Of a stretch of 17,713 nt of DNA, positions 6,246 through 13,593 are shown piece by piece. A program made the position numbers and the translations under genes. Source of the DNA: an uncultured Verrucomicrobiales bacterium. GTDB taxonomy: Bacteria > Verrucomicrobiota > Verrucomicrobiia > Verrucomicrobiales > Akkermansiaceae. Each line of letters begins with the position of its first letter. The stretch's first letter is position 1. The stretch is from contig CALFTQ010000022.1 of the NCBI GenBank assembly GCA_937916135.1, positions 1-17,713 of the forward strand. Direction: 5' to 3'. The notes below the pieces were generated by a model, which saw nothing but the letters and a program-made list of their open reading frames with translations, searched no databases and had not been told where the DNA came from.

Positions 6246-7169
6246 ATGTCAACTGCATTCACAAATGTTCCATGTGGAACAAAACCTGTGTTCATTCTTG
6301 GTCCGACCGGGAGTGGAAAGAGTGCTGTAGCGGTAGAGCTGGCTGAATTATTAGGTCATGCTGAAATTATCAGCACAGATGCTTACCAGGTCTACAAACG
6401 TATGCCAATCATTACAGCGGCCCCCAGCGCAGAGGAGATGAGCCGGGTAAAGCACCATCTGGTAGGTTTCATGGAGCCCACAGAGAACAACGACGCAGCA
6501 GAACATGCGCGCAGGGCAGGGGAGATTTCTACTGTATTACAAAAAGGTGGCATGCCACCCATACACACAGGAGGTTCAGGGCTTTATGTGAAGTTTATCA
6601 CACACGGAATTTCCCCTGCGCCGCCCTCGGATGCAGCACTGCGCGAGGAGTTGAACGCCCTCAGTCTGGAGGAAGCGGTGCGTCGTTTGCAGGAAGCAGA
6701 TCCCGAAGGGGCAGCCAACACGGATTTATGCAATCAGCGCTATGTTGTCCGGAATCTGGAAATCGTGCTGCTGGGTGGCAAGCCGCTTTCCTACTGGCGG
6801 AACAACTGGAAGGAGCCGGCAGGGCCTGGTTTCTGCATCGTGCGCAATACCGATGAACTGGACGCCCGCATAGCCCGCCGGGCCGAGCAGATGCTGTGCG
6901 ATGGTGCGATTGAGGAAGTTGCCGCGCTGGAGGGCCTGGCACTCTCTACAACGGCTTCAAAGACACTTGGGCTGTCGCAGGTGCAGGATTACCTGAAAGG
7001 CCGTCTGACGCGTTCTGAGCTCGTTTCTGCGATAAGTCTGGCAACGCGCCAGTATGCGAAACGGCAGCGCACCTGGTTGCGCCGCGAAAAATGGCTCACA
7101 CTTATCACTGTCGGAGCAGGGGAGAGTCCGCGTGAGACCGCGGAACGGATAGCTGCATTACTCCACTGA
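6246..7169 (+). CDS. miaA: tRNA dimethylallyltransferase
   Basis: MiaA transfers a dimethylallyl group from dimethylallyl diphosphate to N6 of adenine 37 in tRNAs reading codons that begin with U, the first step towards ms2i6A. The 307-residue product has the P-loop GPTGSGKS (19-26), the STDAYQVYKRM segment with the catalytic aspartate (about 47-57), HHLVGF, the family motif GGSGLYVKF (about 108-116) and the KRQRTWLRRE basic C-terminal motif that contacts tRNA. Length is normal. The first 12 residues are unusual: V8-T12 are encoded by parS-like copy 7, and most MiaA proteins start closer to the P-loop. An in-frame GTG at 6288 (residue 15) is therefore a possible alternative start. The stop overlaps the convergent ORF at 7158-7769 by 12 bp. 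Confidence 0.96.
   Translation: MSTAFTNVPCGTKPVFILGPTGSGKSAVAVELAELLGHAEIISTDAYQVYKRMPIITAAPSAEEMSRVKHHLVGFMEPTENNDAAEHARRAGEISTVLQKGGMPPIHTGGSGLYVKFITHGISPAPPSDAALREELNALSLEEAVRRLQEADPEGAANTDLCNQRYVVRNLEIVLLGGKPLSYWRNNWKEPAGPGFCIVRNTDELDARIARRAEQMLCDGAIEEVAALEGLALSTTASKTLGLSQVQDYLKGRLTRSELVSAISLATRQYAKRQRTWLRREKWLTLITVGAGESPRETAERIAALLH
6266..6281. promoter_or_regulatory. parS-like palindrome, copy 7 (inside miaA 5' end)
   Basis: TGTTCCATGTGGAACA overlapping codons 7-12 of miaA (NVPCGT). If the real miaA start is the GTG at 6288, this copy is in the leader rather than in coding sequence. Confidence 0.6.
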
Positions 7170-7769
7170 GGTGCCGGTTTCAAAGAGTCCCTCGTGTTCG
7201 CTGAAGGCTACTTTGGCGGCGAGTTCGCGCACGTTGCGTTCGCACAGAGGGCCATCATATTCCTTTGCGGTGACGCAGGGCACGCACTCGCGCAGGCTGG
7301 GGTCATTGTGCAGGGCAGGGAGGTCAACAGTGGAGTTCTGGGCATCCCACATACCGGTGAGGCACCCCACCACCAGAATTTCGGCAAAATTTTCGCAACG
7401 GTTGATGAGGTAGGTGATGCATTCCGGCGAGTAATACTCCGTCAGGTTCATCTCATCCTGCTCCAAGGCCTGCATCAATTCCATCTTCAGATTGTCCAGG
7501 CTGTAATCCTTCGGTGCCGTCATTTCCACCTTCACATTCCAGTAGGCGGCATCGGCACGGTGCAGCAGGCATTCCCAGAAGCGCGCCTTGCGCTCGCTGC
7601 TCACGCCGACGATGCGGCTGAAGGCGCCATCCATATAACAATTGGAGCCCACCCACGAATCGCGCTTCTGCAGCACACCCAGCCCGGGCGTGCCCAGCTG
7701 CCACGGGGCCGTAATCAGCTCCGGGTAGGTGGTCTTGCCATTTCGGATGAGTATGAGGGGGAAACGCAT
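7158..7769 (-). CDS. Hypothetical protein, 203 residues
   Basis: No family is recognised. The product is a soluble, slightly acidic protein without a signal peptide or membrane span. It starts MRFPLILIRNGKTTYPELIT, is rich in aromatic residues and glutamate, and has about eight cysteines scattered without a CxxC pair. ECVPC near residue 165 is the closest spacing. Mixed composition, charged segments and its own promoter favour a real gene over the overlapping plus-strand frames, which are low-complexity shadows. Its 3' end overlaps miaA by 12 bp, tail to tail. The membrane-protein gene lies 70 bp upstream on the same strand. The start is supported by a promoter ending 10 nt before the ATG. 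The function is unknown. Confidence 0.75.
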   Translation of the reverse strand: MRFPLILIRNGKTTYPELITAPWQLGTPGLGVLQKRDSWVGSNCYMDGAFSRIVGVSSERKARFWECLLHRADAAYWNVKVEMTAPKDYSLDNLKMELMQALEQDEMNLTEYYSPECITYLINRCENFAEILVVGCLTGMWDAQNSTVDLPALHNDPSLRECVPCVTAKEYDGPLCERNVRELAAKVAFSEHEGLFETGTSVE

Positions 7770-7779
7770 GGGGTGCGGT

Positions 7780-7808
7780 ATTCTGCACGAAAGATTGACC
7801 TAAGTCAA
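7780..7808 (-). promoter_or_regulatory. Promoter of the 203-residue ORF
   Basis: On the minus strand: -35 TTGACT (7803-7808), 17-nt spacer, -10 CAGAAT (7780-7785), then 10 nt to the ATG at 7769. Leader predicted at 2-4 nt. The spacing to the start codon matches the glycosyltransferase promoter exactly. Confidence 0.6.
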
Positions 7809-7839
7809 CGAAAATATGCGGATGTTATGTCAGCAATGC

Positions 7840-9213
7840 TTAAAATTTAAAAAGCTTAGGCAGCAGGGGCCTGCCGCCGAACTGCGCGGCGCGAGCATCC
7901 TGCGGCTGGTGCAGGGAGTCCTGCCACTCGTTGCGTATATTCTGCTGCGTGCTTTCCGGGCGCACGGAAAAACTCTTCAGCGCGCCCATGAGCTGCCCGT
8001 AGGCATCCGATGCGGAAAGCAGGATAAAGAGCGCCAGGAGGGCCTTTCTGCGGGCTTTGGCGTGGCACCAGGCAGCGGCGTAGAGCCAGGCCAGGCAGAA
8101 CCACATGACCGCCGCGCCCTTGTAGATGAATTCATTGTTCCACAGCCCGGCCCAGAGCAGGGGCATGGTGGCCGCCAGCAGCAGGGCGGTGGCAAACCAG
8201 GCCGTGCGCCGCCAGCGCCACAGGAGGAGCAGGGCAGGGCCCGCCACCAGCAGCAGCTGCACTGCGTAGCGCAGCCAGAGCTGCCCGGTGCTCAGCTCTG
8301 CCAGGCTGCAGGCACCCGCCGGACGCAGGAATGCCAGCTGCCCCCCGGTGCCGCCGGCCAGGTAAAGCAGGGGCAGGGCGGCATACACCAGCCCCGCCGC
8401 CGTGGGCAGATTCACCACTTGGCGCCCCCCGCGCAGCAGCACCAGCGGCAGCAGGGCCACTGCCGCCAGCGGCGAGCAGATACCCACCAGCGCCACCGCC
8501 AGCAGCCCGAAGCGCGCCGGCAGCAGCCTGCCCGCCAGCATGCCCAGCAGCACCAGCGGCGCCAGGTAGTGGTTGAAAGAATTGCGCAGCTGCACGCAGG
8601 AAGGGGTGAAATGCAGGTCCAGGAACAAGGCCCACTCCTGCAGCTCACCATTGCAAAGCTTGTAATACACACGGTTCGCCCAGTTCAGCATATCCCCCAG
8701 CAGCAGCAGGATGAGCAGGAACACCAGCGCCCGCCGCGTGCCCTGCCCGCATGCCACAGCCAGCAGCGCCAGCCACACCCCCGCCAGCATCCACACCGCC
8801 AGCGCCGCCTCCGCCGGGGCGCCCAGCTTCGCCGCCAGGGCAGGGGGCAGCCAGAAGCCCAGGTAATACACGAATGGCTCGCCCGCCACCGTCAGCGGCC
8901 AGGCATCCCGCACCAGGGCGGCATAAATCGCATTGCGCACCGTGGCATCACCGCTCTGCGCCACCAGCCCCCAGGGCCCGGTCGTCAGCACCCACAGAGC
9001 CCCCAGCAGCAGGAGCAGGGCCACCCGCAGAGCCCCCGCACCACTCCACCGCACCGGCCGTGCCGGGCACTGCCGCGCCACCCACAGCACCGCCGCCACC
9101 AGCCCCAGCCCCACCGGCCAGGCCACCCACGGCTGCACCCACCCCGCCAGAAAGAGCAGGCAGGGCAGCAGCAGGTAAAGCAGGCAAGCTGTGGAAACAG
9201 TACGCGAAACCAT
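7840..9213 (-). CDS. Polytopic membrane protein, possibly GT-C-like
   Basis: A 457-residue protein that is mostly transmembrane: roughly ten to twelve leucine/alanine-rich spans from residue 8 to about 415, then a soluble tail of about 50 residues. The loop SGDATVRNAIYAALV (87-101) followed by YYLGFWLPPALAAKL (116-130) resembles the first periplasmic loop of large multi-span proteins related to GT-C glycosyltransferases. The DxT/DxN acid there could be the equivalent of their catalytic loop; this is a weak resemblance, not an assignment. The longest frame starts at a TTG (9249) inside the ATTGAC repeat, so the ATG at 9213 is preferred. The gene is very GC-rich (46 G/C of 60 bases at 8461-8520), so long shadow frames exist on the plus strand. 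No promoter is clear; carB upstream is separated from it by a terminator. Confidence 0.75.
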   Translation of the reverse strand: MVSRTVSTACLLYLLLPCLLFLAGWVQPWVAWPVGLGLVAAVLWVARQCPARPVRWSGAGALRVALLLLLGALWVLTTGPWGLVAQSGDATVRNAIYAALVRDAWPLTVAGEPFVYYLGFWLPPALAAKLGAPAEAALAVWMLAGVWLALLAVACGQGTRRALVFLLILLLLGDMLNWANRVYYKLCNGELQEWALFLDLHFTPSCVQLRNSFNHYLAPLVLLGMLAGRLLPARFGLLAVALVGICSPLAAVALLPLVLLRGGRQVVNLPTAAGLVYAALPLLYLAGGTGGQLAFLRPAGACSLAELSTGQLWLRYAVQLLLVAGPALLLLWRWRRTAWFATALLLAATMPLLWAGLWNNEFIYKGAAVMWFCLAWLYAAAWCHAKARRKALLALFILLSASDAYGQLMGALKSFSVRPESTQQNIRNEWQDSLHQPQDARAAQFGGRPLLPKLFKF

Positions 9214-9220
9214 TGTAGGT

Positions 9221-9294
9221 ATTGACGATTGACAAATGACTATTGACAATTGAGAGCGTTTCGATTGTCAATCGTCAATAGTCAATTGTCAATC
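9221..9294. repeat. Inverted arrays of the heptamer NATTGAC
   Basis: The left arm (9221-9253) consists of about five 7-bp units of the type NATTGAC. The right arm (9261-9294) has about five units in the opposite orientation, with 7 bp between the arms. The arms are not exact copies but both keep the 7-bp period, so each can pair with the other in several registers. It fills the gap between the carB terminator and the membrane-protein gene. Similar ATTGAC arrays, seen as SIVN-type peptides in spurious frames, are known to me from several gut bacteria; their role is unknown. Confidence 0.7.
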
Positions 9295-9332
9295 AAAAAA
9301 ACGCCCCCTCTCCGGGTTGGGGAAAGGGGGCG
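9295..9332 (-). terminator. carB terminator
   Basis: On the minus strand a GC-rich 12-bp stem (9321-9332 with 9302-9313, one mismatch) and a 7-nt loop are followed by seven Ts (9295-9301). It begins 19 bp past the carB stop. A classic intrinsic terminator. Confidence 0.9.
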
Positions 9333-9351
9333 GTGCAAATCAACGGGCGTA

Positions 9352-12300
9352 TCAGTTCTGATACTCAGCCATAGCCTCGGCGTGGTATTCCTGCAGCGTG
9401 CGCACGTGCGTCTCCTTGTTCTTGGCGTGCAGCATGGCAGCGGCACAGGCACGGGCGCTGGAGAGGTCCGTGGTGTAGGAGATATTGCTGCTCACCGCAG
9501 CGGCGCGGATAGCCACCTCGTCCTCGCGGGCGTCGTGGGAGCCGGGCGTGTTGATGACGAACACGATATCACCGTTCTTGATGCGGTCCACAATATCCGG
9601 GCGGCGGCGCTCGTGCACCTTGTAGGCGCGCTCGCACTCAATGCCGTTCTGCAGCAGGTGAATCATGGTGCCCTTGGTGGCGCAGATGTCGAACCCGGCC
9701 TTGGCAATCGTACGGGCAATCTCCGTCACGATGGGCTTGTCGCGGTCGCTCACCGAGATGAACACCAGACCCTCCTTGGGCAGGGCGTTGAAGGCCGAAA
9801 TCTGGCTCTTCAGGTAGGCCACATCAGGATCGGTGTCGATGCCCATCACCTCACCGGTGGAGTGCATCTCCGGCCCCAGCACCACATCGATGCCCGGGAA
9901 GCGGTTCCAGGGGAACACGGCCTCCTTCACAGTGTAGTAGGGCGGCACCACTTCCTTGGTGAAGCCCAGGTCCTTGAGCTTGCAGCCGCTCATCACCTTG
10001 GCAGCCAGCTTGGCCAGCGGCACCCCGATGGACTTGGACACGAAGGGCACCGTGCGGGAAGCGCGCGGGTTCACCTCAATCACATACAGCTGCTCATCCT
10101 TGATGGCGAACTGGCAATTCATGAGCCCCTTCACATTCAGCTTGGCAGCCAGTTCCTTGGCGGCGCGCATCATCTCCTTGTGCATGCCCACAGACACGCG
10201 GTTCGGCGGAATCATGCAGGCCGAGTCACCGGAGTGGATACCGGCCGGCTCCACGTGCTGCATGATGGCACCCACCACGCTCGTCTCGCCGTCCGCAATC
10301 ACGTCCACGTCAATCTCCATGGCGTGCTCCAGGAAGCGGTCCACCAGCACCGGGCGCTCGGGCGAGGCATCCACCGCCTCGCGCATGTAGGTGCGCAGCT
10401 CCTTCTCATCGTACACAATCATCATGGCGCGGCCACCCAGCACGAAGCTCGGGCGCACCAGCACCGGGTAGCCGATGCGGCTGGCCACTTCCACGGCCTC
10501 GTCCTCATTCGTGGCGGTGCCGGCCTCAGCCTGCTTCAGGCCGATTTCATCCAGCAGGGCAGAGAAGTACTTGCGGTCCTCGGCCAGCTCGATGCTGCGG
10601 GGGCTGGTGCCGATGATGGGCACACCGCGCTCCTGCAGGGCAGCAGCCAGGTTCAGCGGGGTCTGGCCACCGAACTGCACGATGACGCCATCCGGCTTCT
10701 CCTGGTCGCAGATGTTCAGCACATCTTCCAGAGTAAGCGGTTCGAAGTAAAGCTTGTCGGAGGTATCGAAGTCGGTGGAGACGGTCTCCGGGTTAGAGTT
10801 CACCATGATGGTCTCATAGCCCAGCTCCTTCAGCGCAAAGGAAGCGTGCGAGCAGCAGTAGTCAAACTCAATACCCTGGCCGATGCGGTTCGGACCACCG
10901 CCCAGAATCATAATCTTCTTCTTATCCGTCTGGCGGGCCTCATTCTCCTCACCGTAAGAGGAATAGAAGTACGGCGTGATGGCCTCGAACTCCGCCGCGC
11001 AGCTATCCACCAGGCGGTAGCAGGGCACCACACCCTGCGCCTTGCGGGCAGCGCGCACCTCGTCCTCGGTGCAGCCGCGGGCCAGCGCAATCTGGCGGTC
11101 GGAGAAGCCCATCTTCTTGGCTTCCAGCAGGTCCAGCTCCTTCAGCTTCATGCCGGCCTCTGCCAGCTGCTTCAGCTGGTCCAGGAACCAGGGGTCAATA
11201 TCCGTCAGATCCTGGATTTCCTCCAGCGTCCAGCCGTTCACATAAGCCGTCTGAATCCAGAAGATACGGTCCGCATTCGGCACGGCCAGCTTGGCCGCAA
11301 TCTCATCGCGGGTCGGGTTCTTCGGGTCCTTCAGGTCGAAACCGAAGCCCCAGCGGCCCGTCTCCAGCGAGCGCAGCGCCTTCTGCAGGGATTCCTTGAA
11401 GGTGCGGCCGATGCTCATCACCTCGCCCACGCTCTTCATGGCCGTGGTCAGGCGCTCATCCGCCTTCTTGAACTTCTCGAAAGTGAAGCGCGGCACCTTC
11501 ACCACCACGTAGTCAATCGTCGGCTCGAAGGAAGCCGGCGTCACCTTGGTGATATCGTTGCGCAGCTCATCCAGCGTGTAGCCGATGGCCAGCTTGGCCG
11601 CAAACTTCGCAATGGGGAAACCGGTGGCCTTGGAAGCCAGGGCAGAGGAGCGGCTCACGCGCGGGTTCATCTCGATGACCACCAGGCGGCCTGTGCGCGG
11701 GCACATGGCGAACTGAATGTTACTGCCGCCGCTCTTCACGCCGATTTCGCGGATGATGTCGAACGAAGCCTGGCGCACCAGCGCATACTCGCGGGCCGTC
11801 AGCGTCATTGCCGGCGCCACGGTGATGGAGTCGCCGGTGTGGATGCCCATGGGGTCCAGGTTCTCGATGGAGCAGATAGCGATGCAGTTATCCGCGCAGT
11901 CGCGCATCACCTCCATCTCAATTTCCTTCCAGCCCAGCAGACTCTCCTCGATGAGCACCTCGTGCACCGGGGAAAGATCCAGACCGCGGGAAACGATTTC
12001 CTCGAACTCCGTCTTGTTGTAGGCCACGCCGCCGCCGGTGCCACCCAGCGTGAACGCCGGGCGGATAATCATCGGGTAGTTGCCCACCACATTCTTCGCG
12101 ATGTCCCAGGCCTCGGCCATGTTGTGGGCCACGCCGCTGGCCGGCAGGTCCAGACCGATGCGCATCATCGCATCCTTGAAACTCTGGCGGTCTTCGCCTT
12201 TGTCGATTGCCTCCGCATCCGCGCCAATCATGCGCACGCCGTATTTCTCCAGCGTGCCGGCCTTGTGCAGGGCCATGGCGCAGTTCAGGGCCGTCTGGCC

Positions 12301-12573
12301 ACCCAGGGTGGGCAGCATGGCATCCGGCCGTTCGCGGGCAATGATTTTTTCTACATATTCGGGCGTAATCGGTTCTACGTATGTGCGTGGAGCTGTCTCC
12401 GGGTCAGTCATGATGGTGGCCGGGTTGGAATTCACCAGCACCACTTCATAACCTTCCTGTTTCAGAGCCTTGCAGGCCTGTGTTCCGGAGTAGTCAAACT
12501 CACACCCCTGACCGATAATAATGGGGCCCGAGCCAATGACGAGAATCTTCTTGATAGATGTGTCTTTAGGCAT
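9352..12573 (-). CDS. carB: Carbamoyl-phosphate synthase large chain
   Basis: CarB makes carbamoyl phosphate from bicarbonate, ATP and the ammonia delivered by the CarA glutaminase, feeding pyrimidine and arginine synthesis. The product is 1073 residues, the standard length. Two homologous ATP-grasp halves are clear. The first opens with KKILVIGSGPIIIGQGCEFD and carries the RPAFTLGGTGGG loop; the second opens with KIMILGGGPNRIGQGIEFDY and carries RPSFVLGGRAMM. The halves are joined by the oligomerisation domain. The last 140 residues form the allosteric MGS-like domain (GLVFISVSDRDKP; KGTMIHLLQNGIECERAYKV). The frame is open back to 12615, but the ATG at 12573 gives the family's usual MPKD..IKKILVIGSG start and lies downstream of the promoter. 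carA is not in the window, so the two subunits are unlinked here. A terminator isolates the gene from the next one. Confidence 0.97.
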   Translation of the reverse strand: MPKDTSIKKILVIGSGPIIIGQGCEFDYSGTQACKALKQEGYEVVLVNSNPATIMTDPETAPRTYVEPITPEYVEKIIARERPDAMLPTLGGQTALNCAMALHKAGTLEKYGVRMIGADAEAIDKGEDRQSFKDAMMRIGLDLPASGVAHNMAEAWDIAKNVVGNYPMIIRPAFTLGGTGGGVAYNKTEFEEIVSRGLDLSPVHEVLIEESLLGWKEIEMEVMRDCADNCIAICSIENLDPMGIHTGDSITVAPAMTLTAREYALVRQASFDIIREIGVKSGGSNIQFAMCPRTGRLVVIEMNPRVSRSSALASKATGFPIAKFAAKLAIGYTLDELRNDITKVTPASFEPTIDYVVVKVPRFTFEKFKKADERLTTAMKSVGEVMSIGRTFKESLQKALRSLETGRWGFGFDLKDPKNPTRDEIAAKLAVPNADRIFWIQTAYVNGWTLEEIQDLTDIDPWFLDQLKQLAEAGMKLKELDLLEAKKMGFSDRQIALARGCTEDEVRAARKAQGVVPCYRLVDSCAAEFEAITPYFYSSYGEENEARQTDKKKIMILGGGPNRIGQGIEFDYCCSHASFALKELGYETIMVNSNPETVSTDFDTSDKLYFEPLTLEDVLNICDQEKPDGVIVQFGGQTPLNLAAALQERGVPIIGTSPRSIELAEDRKYFSALLDEIGLKQAEAGTATNEDEAVEVASRIGYPVLVRPSFVLGGRAMMIVYDEKELRTYMREAVDASPERPVLVDRFLEHAMEIDVDVIADGETSVVGAIMQHVEPAGIHSGDSACMIPPNRVSVGMHKEMMRAAKELAAKLNVKGLMNCQFAIKDEQLYVIEVNPRASRTVPFVSKSIGVPLAKLAAKVMSGCKLKDLGFTKEVVPPYYTVKEAVFPWNRFPGIDVVLGPEMHSTGEVMGIDTDPDVAYLKSQISAFNALPKEGLVFISVSDRDKPIVTEIARTIAKAGFDICATKGTMIHLLQNGIECERAYKVHERRRPDIVDRIKNGDIVFVINTPGSHDAREDEVAIRAAAVSSNISYTTDLSSARACAAAMLHAKNKETHVRTLQEYHAEAMAEYQN

Positions 12574-12593
12574 GGTCAGTGTAAACTTGCAGA

Positions 12594-12622
12594 TATATGC
12601 CACATCTCGACCCAAATTGCAA
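12594..12622 (-). promoter_or_regulatory. Probable carB promoter
   Basis: On the minus strand: -35 TTGCAA (12617-12622), 17-nt spacer, -10 CATATA (12594-12599), 20 nt to the ATG. This gives a leader of about 13 nt without a Shine-Dalgarno site. The match is moderate. Confidence 0.45.
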
Positions 12623-12624
12623 GA

Positions 12625-12996
12625 CTAATGTGCAACGAATTTTCGAAAAAATTTACCGATAAGCCCGTTTGAGTCAATAATGAATAGGGAATAATCCGTC
12701 CCCCCGGCAGGCGCCTGAACGCGGAATTCTGTGCCCCCCCCCGCCGCCGCTCTTCCCCCGGAATGCAGCATCCCCCGGTAAACCATACCCGGCTTGGCCA
12801 AGGTGGGTGCCAGGAAAGTGACCGTTAAATCCTCACCCAACACTTCAAATTCGGGTTCGGGATATCCTTGGGTCAGGCAAATTTGCTGAACTTTGGCAAT
12901 GCCACGACCCCATGTTTCCACAAGTCCTGCGCGGAAAAATGAGCTGGCAATATTCGGATTATAGGGTCGCAACTTATGTTTTTCTTTAAGAGTAAC
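12625..12996 (-). pseudogene. Remnant of an AlbA/HATPase-type putative DNA-binding protein
   Basis: The reading frame directly after a TGA (12997-12999) encodes VTLKEKHKLRPYNPNIASSF followed by FRAGLVETWGRGIAKVQQIC and ends in PEFEVLGEDLTVTF. This matches the C-terminal HATPase_c_4 segment of RecG-like/AlbA_2-containing putative transcriptional regulators (RNPxIAxxFFRAGxIExWGRGI is their signature). The whole N-terminal DNA-binding part is missing. The last 55 or so residues are unrelated and run through low-complexity sequence and a repeat. There is no ATG; only a TTG is available at 12972. I take it as a decayed fragment. Confidence 0.7.
12682..12694. repeat. 13-bp inverted repeat, left copy
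   Basis: GAATAGGGAATAA; its reverse complement TTATTCCCTATTC recurs at 13296-13308. The pair brackets about 600 bp containing both gene remnants and the large inverted repeat. Confidence 0.5.
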
Positions 12997-13018
12997 TCAC
13001 CCAAAGTGATAAAATTTC

Positions 13019-13234
13019 TTATCTAATTTTTTTGTTGTGGGTTAGTTGATAGTATCTCTCTGGCGATGTTTCCGGTTCTGAATGCCTCGGTTCTGCAAGA
13101 TTAGATTCTCGCATTTCGGCATAAATGCGTTTTACGCCTTCATTAAGCTCTCTTACCCATCCTAAATCTGCGAGAGCTCCGTGTATTCTGGAATTTCGGG
13201 AACTTCGCGTGTATGTGGGGCTTTGTCGGGGCAC
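13019..13234 (-). pseudogene. Second AlbA/HATPase-type remnant
   Basis: Residues encoded at about 13198-13084 (RNSRIHGALADLGWVREL, then NEGVKRIYAEM) match the same C-terminal HATPase_c_4 segment as the neighbouring remnant, but of a different subfamily, so this is a separate gene copy and not the other half of one gene. The homology stops where the REP-like inverted repeat begins; the only start available (GTG, 13234) lies inside that repeat. It is a truncated fragment with no likely product. Confidence 0.65.
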
Positions 13235-13291
13235 GGGACTTCAGTCCCGATTAAACGCACCGTGATTTTGGGACTGAAGTCCCGTGTCCCG
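13227..13291. repeat. REP-like long inverted repeat
   Basis: Two 22-bp arms (13227-13248 and 13270-13291) match at 21 of 22 positions around a 21-bp loop. Each arm also contains its own palindrome (GGGACTTCAGTCCC / GGGACTGAAGTCCC). The layout is that of a REP pair or a small mobile palindrome. There is no T-run, so it is not a standard terminator. Confidence 0.8.
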
Positions 13292-13295
13292 ATGG

Positions 13296-13308
13296 TTATT
13301 CCCTATTC
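13296..13308. repeat. 13-bp inverted repeat, right copy
   Basis: TTATTCCCTATTC, the partner of 12682-12694. It begins five bases after the right arm of the long inverted repeat. Confidence 0.5.
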
Positions 13309-13593
13309 CTTTTCCGCTCGCGCGGGTGGTGGTGGCTTTCTGTCGGCCATGTCGCGATGGGGCAGGGTGGCATTTTTTCAGAATCAAGGGTAATATGCGG
13401 CATTTTTTTTCCTATCTTTTGGGTGTGGGTGGAAGATTTTTTTCGAAATTTGGTGGAATTTGGCAACAAAAACAGCTTTTCTGCTTGCGCTCGCAGGGCA
13501 TTTTGGGTAGTATGCTAGAGTGCATCATGGGGGTACTGTCTACTCCCCGCGCGGTGTCACCTCGAAAAAAGCTTTACATCTCATACAAATACC
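13309..13593. other. Intergenic leader region of the large secreted protein
   Basis: T-rich segment with several homopolymer runs and no gene that I can support. TATGCT at 13511-13516 is a possible -10 box for the downstream gene, but no good -35 lies at the right distance (TTGCGC is 20 nt away). No Shine-Dalgarno site precedes the ATG at 13594. Confidence 0.4.

Noticed and set aside
7194..7850. Plus-strand frame of 218 codons opposite the 203-residue ORF
   Set aside because: It overlaps the better minus-strand ORF, runs on past its start through the promoter region, and has no upstream signals. The minus-strand frame has a promoter and a more protein-like composition.
8134..8150. TGTTCCACAG-type half palindrome within the membrane-protein gene
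   Set aside because: Only one arm matches and the right side is unrelated; expected by chance.
7816..9225. Plus-strand frame opposite the membrane protein
   Set aside because: The product is Gln/Pro/Arg/His low-complexity sequence without domains, the complement of Leu/Ala membrane-span codons.
9250..12672. Plus-strand frame of 1140 codons opposite carB
   Set aside because: It mirrors carB almost end to end and encodes a His/Leu/Arg-rich low-complexity protein, the usual antisense shadow of a GC-rich gene with strong codon bias. carB is certain from its motifs.
12625..13234. One intact regulator gene with a frameshift
   Set aside because: The two fragments align to the same domain segment and differ in subfamily, so joining them would duplicate the segment rather than restore a gene.
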